From UBA2279 sp034399355 (GTDB lineage Bacteria > Actinomycetota > Coriobacteriia > Anaerosomatales > Anaerosomataceae), in contig JAXMMT010000029.1 in NCBI GenBank assembly GCA_034399355.1, forward strand, positions 1-22,906: a stretch of DNA of 22,906 bases. Reading direction: 5' to 3'. The notes below the pieces were generated by a model. That model searched no databases and was not told the origin of the DNA. It worked only from the letters and a program-made list of their open reading frames with translations. Numbering within the stretch: position 1 is the stretch's first letter; each line of letters starts with the position of its first letter. Made by a program: the position numbers and the translations under genes. Below, one piece after another: positions 15,151 through 21,937 of the stretch.

Positions 15151-15200
15151 TGGCATAAGAGTTACCACAGTTCTCGACAACTGCAGTCGTTGTTATGCCA
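15151..15200. promoter_or_regulatory. Orphan copy of the E2-type 50-bp palindrome
   Basis: TGGCATA (15151-15157) pairs with TATGCCA (15194-15200) and the inner arms meet at the same centre, 15175.5. The minus-strand TTGTCG is kept. Sequence similarity to 6406-6455 continues into the adjacent tandem 12-mer. No AbiEi gene is attached on either side, so it looks like a relic of a lost E2-like unit. Confidence 0.65.
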
Positions 15201-15233
15201 ACCCACTTCGGGCAACAAATCGGGCAACAACTC
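15201..15233. repeat. Isolated right-end tandem repeat (NN = AA)
   Basis: GGGCAACAAATC (15210-15221) and GGGCAACAACTC (15222-15233) follow ACCCACTTC, matching the right end of E2 in flank and orientation. The hairpin, inverted copy and tRNA core are missing. It is the only AA variant in the window. Confidence 0.7.
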
Positions 15234-15285
15234 GAGGGATCCCCGGCACGCCCGCGCTCATCAACCGACCGTCCCACTCAAGCGC

Positions 15286-16101
15286 TCAGGTGAGACCCTT
15301 CCACGGCTCGCCGGGAAGACGAGCAATGAGACGGTCGTGCACGAGCAGCGCCGCGACGTCGACGTCATATCCCTCGGGATCGCGAAGCAGTGGGACCACG
15401 TCGGCGCGGAAGTCAGGAGATGCTAGCTTTCCCACCATGTTCGCCTCGAACTCCGCGCGCGAGATCGCGGTCTCGGTTCGCGCCAGGTATTCGCCGAGAC
15501 ACTCAATGACATGCGCCTCGTCGGGGTCGAGGGTGGTGAGCCCGAGCCACAGGTCGTAGAGGTCGCGGCCCTTCCGCCGCTGGAACAGCGCTCGCATCTT
15601 GGTGGCGAGCAGCTCTTCGAGCGTGAATGTCGTGACCAGCTCAGCGGCCGAGTGCCACGGGCTCTCTACGTTGAATGGCACGTGCTGGAGCCCGTCGACG
15701 CTGAAGTGCTCGCGGGTGTTGATCTCCACCTTCACCCGCATGCGTTGCACCGGCAGCGTGGTGGTTTCGAAGCGGTAGAGCAGCTTGGCGCTGGCGGGGC
15801 CCTGTTTCCGGGCCGGCTCGCCCAGCCACGGGTCGAGCGCCTCGCGCAACTCCGCGAGCACCGGACCGATCGGGCCGGCCTCGACCTGCACGAGATCAAG
15901 GTCCTCCGAGTAGCGTCCCGGAGAATCGAAGTGGAGCTTGTGCAGCGCGGTCCCTCCGCGGAAGGCGAGCGCCTTTCGCAAGGATGGGCGCGCGAAGATC
16001 GCGGTGAGTGCTCTCGACAAGATCAGGTCCTGCTCAACCTGCTCGTCTTGGGGCCACGGCGCAGAAGTTCTCCAAGCCGTGATTTGGGCCCGAGGAATCA
16101 C
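15286..16101 (-). CDS. AbiEii-family nucleotidyltransferase toxin (tRNA-proximal unit)
   Basis: This is a 271-residue classical AbiEii protein. FRGGTALHKLHF covers residues 48-58 (GG 49-50), and RYSEDLDLV holds the metal ligands D67 and D69. LEELLATKMRALFQRRKGRDLYDLWL carries the conserved lysine and the RDLYDLW motif, the best family match in the window. AbiEii proteins are nucleotide-using growth inhibitors that in known cases modify tRNA or otherwise block growth. GTG 16101 overlaps the TGA of the antitoxin (GTGA). It is probably functional, as all motifs are intact. Confidence 0.92.
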   Translation of the reverse strand: MIPRAQITAWRTSAPWPQDEQVEQDLILSRALTAIFARPSLRKALAFRGGTALHKLHFDSPGRYSEDLDLVQVEAGPIGPVLAELREALDPWLGEPARKQGPASAKLLYRFETTTLPVQRMRVKVEINTREHFSVDGLQHVPFNVESPWHSAAELVTTFTLEELLATKMRALFQRRKGRDLYDLWLGLTTLDPDEAHVIECLGEYLARTETAISRAEFEANMVGKLASPDFRADVVPLLRDPEGYDVDVAALLVHDRLIARLPGEPWKGLT

Positions 16102-16907
16102 AGATCAGTCTCCACGTCCAGGTTCGGGATCACGCGCCAGGGACTGACGGCATCGGCGGCGCCCCGAGGCGCATCGGGAGCGAGCGCAACGGGCCGATAC
16201 CGCTTGGAGCCAAGGACACGGAGCAACGGGTCGGCGAGCCGGGGCTGCCCTGTTCGATCCAACAGGTAGCCGAGGCGCTGAATCTCGGGAATCTTGCGCA
16301 GCTGCGCAACAGCGCTGAGAGCTTCGGGCTCAAGGCGCTCGGCGAGTTCAAGCAGCACCGTCGCGACATTGCTCCAGCCACCGCAGGCCGCCGGGAAGCG
16401 AACAAGATCGAAGGCCGTCGATTCAGGCGTGGACACGAGCATGGTGCCCGTCTCCGTCTGAACCTGGGTGCTGGGAGTCTCCCCGACCTGACGGCTCATG
16501 TGGAAGGTGATGTGCGCGCGTCCCGCCGTGCCTTCCCGGGTGGGACGGTCGGTGACGACCTGGAACGTCATCGGCTGTTGATGAGAAGCGCCGTGGATGG
16601 CCGCCGCGGATAGCAGCCCCACGTAGTAGGGCTGGCCGAGGAAGCCCATCAGGTCGTCGATGAACCACGAGGGCGGCGGCGAGCCGGCCGTGCGGTACTC
16701 GGTGGGCACGATCACGTAGAACCCGCGACGCGGAGTCACGATGCGGCCGCGCTTCTTAAGTCGGCGCAGGGCGTTGTCCACCGCTATCTCAGACGTCGGC
16801 ATCGCGGCTTGCGCGTCGGCGTGAGAGAACGTGTACGTCCCCGTTGCCTGAAGCCGGTCGACGAACGTCGAGACCTCTTCAGGGGCTGTCACTTCTTGAA
16901 TCGCCAT
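16098..16907 (-). CDS. AbiEi-family antitoxin (tRNA-proximal unit)
   Basis: This is a 269-residue AbiEi protein. The N-terminal winged helix (about residues 10-65) is followed by RRGFYVIVPTEYR, a hallmark of the AbiEi wing, then by PYYVGLLSAAAIHGASHQQP and TPESTAFDLVRFP of the C-terminal antitoxin domain. AbiEi binds inverted repeats in its own promoter through the winged helix and counteracts AbiEii. ATG 16907 is used. A promoter-like TTGCGT/TACCTT pair lies so close that the message would have a leader of about 5 bases. It is coupled to the toxin by GTGA. Confidence 0.9.
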   Translation of the reverse strand: MAIQEVTAPEEVSTFVDRLQATGTYTFSHADAQAAMPTSEIAVDNALRRLKKRGRIVTPRRGFYVIVPTEYRTAGSPPPSWFIDDLMGFLGQPYYVGLLSAAAIHGASHQQPMTFQVVTDRPTREGTAGRAHITFHMSRQVGETPSTQVQTETGTMLVSTPESTAFDLVRFPAACGGWSNVATVLLELAERLEPEALSAVAQLRKIPEIQRLGYLLDRTGQPRLADPLLRVLGSKRYRPVALAPDAPRGAADAVSPWRVIPNLDVETDL

Positions 16908-16910
16908 TTC

Positions 16911-16949
16911 ACTTTCATAAGGTAGCGCTCAACGCTGCTTTACGCAAGT
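16911..16949 (-). promoter_or_regulatory. Imperfect palindrome operator/promoter of tRNA-proximal abiE operon
   Basis: The 17-base arms 16911-16927 and 16933-16949 pair at 13 of 17 positions around CTCAA. On the minus strand TTGCGT (16942-16947) and TACCTT (16919-16924), 17 bases apart, form a -35/-10 pair inside the palindrome. The start codon follows almost at once. Confidence 0.6.
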
Positions 16950-16988
16950 AGTTTGGCGTCTTCAGAAGGAAGTTGAGACCAACGAGTA

Positions 16989-17192
16989 TCGAGTGCAATC
17001 GGGCACCAAATCGGGCACCAAGCCGACGCGACCGGCCGATCCTCAACAACAGGGATTCTTGGGCACCAAGATTGGGCAGAAATGGCCTCTGAGCTGGGGT
17101 TTTGCCCTCAGCGTAGCTCTCAGAACGGCACGATTTGGTGCCCGATTTCAAGCACGCAAAAGGGATTCACAGGCCTGTGACCTGCGGTTTTA
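16989..17192. repeat. Right-end repeat of E3 next to intact tRNA-Glu (NN = AC)
   Basis: Tandem GGGCACCAAATC/GGGCACCAAGCC (17001-17012, 17013-17024), a tRNA 3'-end-like stretch at 17047-17068, a hairpin about 17089-17130 and the inverted GATTTGGTGCCC at 17132-17143. It is nearly the same as 1946-2139 except in the hairpin. It directly abuts the tRNA 3' end, as an att site arm should. Confidence 0.8.
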
Positions 17193-17268
17193 TGGTGCCC
17201 CCAAGGGAATTCGAATCCCTGTTGCCGCCTTGAAAGGGCGGAGTCCTTGGCCTCTAGACGATGGGGGC
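17193..17268 (-). tRNA. tRNA-Glu (TTC), integration target
   Basis: The minus strand folds as a 76-nt tRNA: acceptor GCCCCCA paired with TGGGGGC, anticodon loop CTTTCAA with anticodon TTC, the T-arm around GATTCGAAT, and a genome-encoded CCA end at 17193-17195. Its 3' 26 bp are repeated at 2140, 4683 and 6657, so it is the attB of the island and is kept intact by it. Confidence 0.95.
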
Positions 17269-17280
17269 GTATTCGCGATG

Positions 17281-17356
17281 TGGTGGGCCGTGCAGGTTTC
17301 GAACCTGCGACCTTGGGATTAAAAGTCCCCTGCTCTACCAACTGAGCTAACGGCCC
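17281..17356 (-). tRNA. tRNA-Lys (TTT)
   Basis: The minus strand gives a 76-nt tRNA with acceptor GGGCCGT/ACGGCCC, D-arm AGCTCAGTTGGTAGAGC, anticodon loop CTTTTAA (TTT) and CCA at 17281-17283. It lies 12 bp upstream of tRNA-Glu on the same strand, so the two are probably one transcript. Confidence 0.95.
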
Positions 17357-17413
17357 ATAGCTCGAGCACCCTACGTGCCAGCCCGCCACTATGGGCGGAA
17401 AAGCGCAAGGGGT

Positions 17414-17443
17414 AGTGTAGCCGCTCGACGCACTGAGGGTCAA
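17414..17443 (-). promoter_or_regulatory. Promoter of the tRNA-Lys/tRNA-Glu transcript
   Basis: On the minus strand TTGACC (17438-17443) and TACACT (17414-17419) are 18 bases apart, close to the housekeeping sigma consensus. The expected start near 17407 gives a leader of about 50 bases. Confidence 0.55.
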
Positions 17444-17452
17444 CGTGCGGAC

Positions 17453-17480
17453 TTGTGAGGGCCATCGGGTATGGTATAGA
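17453..17480 (+). promoter_or_regulatory. Possible promoter of the trehalose/mscS cluster
   Basis: TTGTGA (17453-17458) and TATAGA (17475-17480) are 16 bases apart, 27 bases before the otsA-otsB start. A plausible but unproven sigma-70-like match. Confidence 0.4.
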
Positions 17481-17507
17481 GGAATACCCGGCGACCTCAG
17501 GGGAACC

Positions 17508-19682
17508 ATGGGTCGACTACTGATCGTATCCAACCGCCTCCCGGTGACTCCCGAACTCGATGAGAACGGTAATGTCACCTTCAAAGAAAATGTGGGCGGC
17601 CTGGCAACAGGACTCGGCTCTTTCTACAAGCGCTACGACAGCCTGTGGATCGGCTGGTGCGAAACCGCCGACTGCGACCGCTATGAGCTGCGCGAGCGCC
17701 TGCTGGAGGAGCATGCCTGTATACCCGTCTTCCTCGACCCCGACGATGCCCATCTCTACTATGACGGTTTCAGCAACGAGACCATCTGGCCGGTGTTCCA
17801 CCATTTCGCCCAGTTCGCACAGTTCGACCAGGAGACCTGGGAAGCGTACGAGCGCGTGAACCGGCGCTTCGCGGATGCCGTGGTCGAGCAGTTGCAGCCC
17901 GACGACGTCGTCTGGGTCAACGACTACCACCTGATGCTGCTGCCCGGCATGCTGCGCGAGCGTGTACCCGAGGTCACCGTAGGCTTCTTCCTGCACATCC
18001 CGTTCCCGAGTTATGAGATCTTCCGCATGCTTCCCTGGCGCGAGCGAATCCTGAACGGGCTTCTCGGCGCCGACGTCATCGGCTTTCACACCTACGACTA
18101 CGTGCGGCACTTCCTCTCGAGCGCGCTGCGCCTCGCCGGTCGCGACCACACGCTCGGACAGATCTTCATCGGCACGCGCACCGTCAAAGTGGATGCATTC
18201 CCGATGGGCATCGACTACGGGCGCTTCGCCTCGGCGGCGTCCTCTTCTGAGGTGGCCGAGAAGGCACTCTCGCTCCGCGCCGACATCGGCGAGCGACGTT
18301 TCGTCCTGTCCGTCGATCGGCTGGACTACACCAAGGGCATCCCTGTACGCCTCGAGGCGTTCGAGCGGTTTTTGGCCGAGCACCCCGAATGGCACCGTCG
18401 GGTCGGACTGACGATGGTGGCGGTGCCATCGCGCACCGATGTCGAGCACTACCAGCGGCTCAAGCGCGAGGTCGACGAGCTCGTCGGGCGCATCAACGGC
18501 CGCTACGGCACGATGGACTGGACTCCGGTGCGCTATCTCTATCGTTCACTGCCCTTCGACGAGCTGGTTGCGATGTACCGCGAGGCCGACGTCATGCTCG
18601 TCACCCCGCTGCGTGACGGCATGAACCTCGTCGCCAAGGAGTACGTCGCCACCAAAGATGGCGGCGTTTCGGGTGTTCTGGTGCTCTCTGAGTTGGCAGG
18701 CAGCGCCAAGGAACTCGGCGAGGCGCTCATCGTGAACCCGTTCGACCAGGCAGACATCGTGGGCGCGATCGACCGCGCACTCGAGATGCCGGTGACAGAG
18801 CAGTGTGACCGGCTCGCAGCCATGCAACAGCGACTCTCGCGCTACACCGTGGTGCACTGGGCCGAGGACTTCATCGACGCCGTCGACCAGGCGAGTTCGA
18901 ACCGCCGGGAGCGCGCAGCAACGCGCCTCTCACCCGAGGTCGAGGAGCAGCTGCTTGCGTCATACCGGGTTGCCCGGCGGCGCCTCCTTCTGCTGGATTA
19001 TGATGGAACACTTGTGGATTTCTCGGCCAAACCGCTCACGACCGTGCCCGACGAGGAACTCAAGGCGACACTACGCGCGCTGGCTGCGGACGAACGCAAC
19101 GAGGTGGTCATCATCAGCGGCCGTGACAGGAAGATACTTGCCGAGTGGCTTGGCGACCTCAATGTCTCGCTTGTGGCCGAGCACGGCGCGATGCAGCGCT
19201 GGCGTGGCGGTGACTGGATCGAGGCCTCAATGCCTCCCGATACGTGGCAGGAGACCGCGCGAACGGTCATGGAGCGCTACGTCGATCGCACACCGGGAAC
19301 CTTCGTCGAACAGAAGGAGCACGCGCTCGTGTGGCACTTCCGGGCGGCTGACCCCGGCCTCGGGCCGCAGCGCTCACGGGAGCTGCGCGAAGCGCTCGCC
19401 GGGCTTACTGAGAACTTCGGACTCACGATCATGGAGGGCCACCGGATCCTCGAGGTGAAGCCAGCCAACATCAACAAGGGCCGCGCCGTACTCGATTTTG
19501 CCGAGAGCGACGATTGGGACTTCGTGCTCGCAATCGGTGACGATCGCACCGACGAAGATGTCTTCGAGGTGCTTGGGCAAGAGGCTTTCTCGATCAAAGT
19601 GGGCGGCGGCGGTTCGCTCGCGCGCTACCGCGCGGACAGCGTGGGCGAGGTACGGTCCCTTCTCGGCAGAATGGTGGGGTGA
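17508..19682 (+). CDS. Trehalose-6-phosphate synthase/phosphatase fusion (OtsA-OtsB)
   Basis: This is a 724-residue bifunctional enzyme. The GT20 synthase domain (about 1-470) joins UDP-glucose and glucose-6-phosphate. It shows SNRLPV and NVGGLATGL near the N-terminus, WVNDYHLMLLP, HIPFPSYEIFRMLPWR, DRLDYTKGI at 270-278 (Arg and Lys for the donor) and DGMNLVAKEY. The HAD phosphatase domain (about 485-724) has DYDGT at 497-501, an SGRD motif and GDDRTDED at 677-684, and releases trehalose. Bacterial OtsA and OtsB are usually separate; the fused form resembles eukaryotic and some bacterial proteins. ATG 17508 gives the normal start MGRLLIVSNRLPV. It heads a plus-strand cluster with treT and mscS, spacings of 6 and 8 bp. 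Confidence 0.95.
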   Translation: MGRLLIVSNRLPVTPELDENGNVTFKENVGGLATGLGSFYKRYDSLWIGWCETADCDRYELRERLLEEHACIPVFLDPDDAHLYYDGFSNETIWPVFHHFAQFAQFDQETWEAYERVNRRFADAVVEQLQPDDVVWVNDYHLMLLPGMLRERVPEVTVGFFLHIPFPSYEIFRMLPWRERILNGLLGADVIGFHTYDYVRHFLSSALRLAGRDHTLGQIFIGTRTVKVDAFPMGIDYGRFASAASSSEVAEKALSLRADIGERRFVLSVDRLDYTKGIPVRLEAFERFLAEHPEWHRRVGLTMVAVPSRTDVEHYQRLKREVDELVGRINGRYGTMDWTPVRYLYRSLPFDELVAMYREADVMLVTPLRDGMNLVAKEYVATKDGGVSGVLVLSELAGSAKELGEALIVNPFDQADIVGAIDRALEMPVTEQCDRLAAMQQRLSRYTVVHWAEDFIDAVDQASSNRRERAATRLSPEVEEQLLASYRVARRRLLLLDYDGTLVDFSAKPLTTVPDEELKATLRALAADERNEVVIISGRDRKILAEWLGDLNVSLVAEHGAMQRWRGGDWIEASMPPDTWQETARTVMERYVDRTPGTFVEQKEHALVWHFRAADPGLGPQRSRELREALAGLTENFGLTIMEGHRILEVKPANINKGRAVLDFAESDDWDFVLAIGDDRTDEDVFEVLGQEAFSIKVGGGGSLARYRADSVGEVRSLLGRMVG

Positions 19683-19688
19683 TACGAG

Positions 19689-20897
19689 ATGCATTGTCTT
19701 GAGGACTACCGCGATATCGTCGGTGACGATGTCATTGCCGGCATACACGCCAAGGCCCGACACCTTCTCGGCAGGCGCGTCCTGCACATCAACGCGACGT
19801 ATCAGGGCGGTGGCGTGGCCGAGATGCTCGCTTCGCTCGTACCCATCACGAACGACACCGGCGTGGATGCCGACTGGCGAATCCTGTTTGGCAACACCGA
19901 CTTCTTCCAGGTGACGAAGAAGTTCCACAACGCGCTCCAGGGCGGTCCGATCAACCTGACGCGACGCAAGAAGGAGCACTACGAGCACACGAACCAGGCG
20001 TTCGCGAGCTGGGCGCAGCTGGACCGTGACGTCGTCATCGTGCACGACCCACAGCCGCTCCCGCTCATCCGCTACTTCAAGAAGCGCCAGCCGTGGATCT
20101 GGCGCTGCCACATCGACCTCAGCGCGCCTAACCCTGCGCTCTGGGACTACCTGAAGGGCTTTTTACTGCGCTACGACATGATGCTCGTGTCGCACCCCGA
20201 CTACCTCCACCCCGACCTGCCGGTGCCGCAGCGCATCGTGCATCCCGCGATCGATCCTCTCTCGGCGAAGAACATCGATCTGCGGCCTGCCGAGATCGAT
20301 CGCCTGCTCGCGAAGCAGCGCGTACCGCGCGACAAGCCTCTCGTGACGCAGATCTCGCGGTTCGATCCCTGGAAGGACCCGCTCGGCGTCATCGCAGCGT
20401 TCAAGCTCGTGCGCAAAGAGGTCGACTGCCGCCTCGTGTTATGCGGAAGCATGGCGGCCGACGATCCCGAGGGACTCGTCATCTACCAGGAGGTGGCCAA
20501 GAAGGCGCGCCAGCTCGTGGAGAGCGGCGACATCATCCTCATCGCGCAGGACAGCCCTTCGGCATTCATCAACGCCCTGCAGCGCGCCTCGAGCGTGATC
20601 GTGCAGAAATCGACGCGCGAAGGCTTCGGGCTGACCGTGGCCGAGGGCATGTGGAAGGGCAAGCCGGTTGTGGCGTCACGCGTCGGCGGCATCCCGCTGC
20701 AGATCACCGATGGCGAGACCGGCTACCTCGTGGAACCGTACGACATCGAAACAACCGCCGAGCGAATCATCACGCTACTGCGTGACGATGAACTTCGCGC
20801 TACCATCGGAGAGCAGGCGCGCGAGGCCGTAAGGGCGAAGTTCCTCACGACACGCCTGCTGGATGACTACCTGGACGTACTCGCAACAGTCCTCTAG
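19689..20897 (+). CDS. treT: TreT-like trehalose glycosyltransferring synthase (GT4)
   Basis: This is a 402-residue GT-B glycosyltransferase of family 4. The N-terminal RRVLHINATYQGGGVAEML loop binds substrate, and the middle PWIWRCHIDLSAP is characteristic of TreT-type trehalose synthases. The C-terminal Rossmann half carries ISRFDPWKDPLGVI and the E-x7-E region STREGFGLTVAEGMWKGKPVVASRVGG. TreT joins NDP-glucose and glucose to make trehalose and can run in reverse. ATG 19689 follows the otsA-otsB stop by 6 bases, so the genes are co-transcribed. Together they give two routes to trehalose. A related GT4 enzyme with another acceptor cannot be excluded. Confidence 0.85.
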   Translation: MHCLEDYRDIVGDDVIAGIHAKARHLLGRRVLHINATYQGGGVAEMLASLVPITNDTGVDADWRILFGNTDFFQVTKKFHNALQGGPINLTRRKKEHYEHTNQAFASWAQLDRDVVIVHDPQPLPLIRYFKKRQPWIWRCHIDLSAPNPALWDYLKGFLLRYDMMLVSHPDYLHPDLPVPQRIVHPAIDPLSAKNIDLRPAEIDRLLAKQRVPRDKPLVTQISRFDPWKDPLGVIAAFKLVRKEVDCRLVLCGSMAADDPEGLVIYQEVAKKARQLVESGDIILIAQDSPSAFINALQRASSVIVQKSTREGFGLTVAEGMWKGKPVVASRVGGIPLQITDGETGYLVEPYDIETTAERIITLLRDDELRATIGEQAREAVRAKFLTTRLLDDYLDVLATVL

Positions 20898-20905
20898 GAG
20901 GCCGT

Positions 20906-21937
20906 ATGACGCTTTTCGGCGCCGACATTAAAGACTACGGGATCATGGCCGCTCTCGTCGTGGGCGGCCTGGTCATAGGCTGGCTACTCGAGCAGTTCGT
21001 CACCGGACGCCTCCGCGCCGCTGCCAAGCGTCGCACGTGGAGAGGCTGGGACGTGATTGCGAGCGGCCTCGGCCACATGCCGGTATGGTGGCTGGGTCTC
21101 GCCGGCGGCGCTGTCGCGCTGGACGTCCTGAACTGGAGCGGCCAGGTCGAAAGCTACCTCGACAAGACGATCATCGTACTCGCCGGTCTTACCGTGACCG
21201 TCGTCGCTATGCATATCGCGACCGGTTTCGTTCGGATGTATGCCGAGGCTACCAAGGGTGCAGCCGCGTCCTCGACGATCTTCGTGAACCTCACGCGCAT
21301 CGCTGTAGTGATGCTCGGCGGGATGCTGATCCTCAACGCGCTCAGCATCTCGATCACGCCAATCCTCACCGTTCTCGGTGTTGGCGGTCTGGCCGTCGCG
21401 CTGGCGCTGCAAGACACCCTCGGCAACCTGTTCGCCGGCATCCAGATCATCGCCGGCAAGCAGATCCGCCGGGGGGACTACATCGAACTCGTCGGCGGAC
21501 AAGCCGGCTATGTCGAAGACATCGCCTGGCGATATACGACCATCCGCAAGCTCTCCAACAACCTCGTCGTAATCCCCAACTCAACGCTCGCGAACTCAAT
21601 CATCACCAACTACCAGCTGCCCGCTGAGGAGCTGTCGGTGCTCATGGAGGTCAGCGTCGCCTACGGTACTGACCTTGAGCTTGCCGAGAGCATCGCCAAG
21701 GAGGTGGCCGCCGAGACGGTCGCGGAACTCTCGCCCAACATCGTTGGCTATGAGCCGACCGCGCGTTTCCACACGTTTGGTGACTCGGCCATCGAAATGA
21801 CGATCGTGCTGCGCGCAAGCCAGTTCACCGACCAGTGGGAACTGCGCCATCAGTTCATCAAGCGGCTCAAGAAGCGCTTCGACGAAGCGGGTATCGAGAT
21901 ACCGTTCCCGCAGCGCGTCGTACATACGCGAGACTAG
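20906..21937 (+). CDS. MscS-family small-conductance mechanosensitive channel
   Basis: This is a 343-residue inner-membrane channel. Membrane helices lie at about 12-30, 55-75, 85-105 and 130-150. The pore helix ITPILTVLGVGGLAVALALQDTLGNLFAGIQII is rich in Gly and Ala, as in MscS TM3. The beta domain follows (RRGDYIELVGGQAGYVEDIAWRYTTIR...VVIPNSTLANSIITNY), then the cytoplasmic alpha/beta domain. MscS opens on membrane tension to release solutes during osmotic downshift. AGGAGG precedes ATG 20906, 8 bases after treT. Its place beside trehalose synthesis genes gives one operon for building and venting an osmolyte (inference). Confidence 0.93.
   Translation: MTLFGADIKDYGIMAALVVGGLVIGWLLEQFVTGRLRAAAKRRTWRGWDVIASGLGHMPVWWLGLAGGAVALDVLNWSGQVESYLDKTIIVLAGLTVTVVAMHIATGFVRMYAEATKGAAASSTIFVNLTRIAVVMLGGMLILNALSISITPILTVLGVGGLAVALALQDTLGNLFAGIQIIAGKQIRRGDYIELVGGQAGYVEDIAWRYTTIRKLSNNLVVIPNSTLANSIITNYQLPAEELSVLMEVSVAYGTDLELAESIAKEVAAETVAELSPNIVGYEPTARFHTFGDSAIEMTIVLRASQFTDQWELRHQFIKRLKKRFDEAGIEIPFPQRVVHTRD

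Larger units (their letters stand above)
6657..17218. mobile_element. Composite unit E3 between the tRNA fragment and intact tRNA-Glu
   Basis: The span is bounded by the tRNA-Glu 3' fragment on the left and the intact tRNA on the right. Both outer ends carry the AC form of the tandem 12-mers, as one element would. It contains a non-AbiE block (DegV to HAD), an integrase remnant joined to a second left-end tandem (13212-13235), an isolated right-end tandem (15210-15233) and two AbiE operons. It is therefore a mosaic of several units or deletions. That the DegV-HAD block moved with it is inference; a chromosomal rearrangement could also have placed it here. Confidence 0.5.

Noticed and set aside
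1946..17143. Tandem 12-mers considered as a CRISPR array
   Set aside because: Only two adjacent copies per site with no spacers, and no cas genes.
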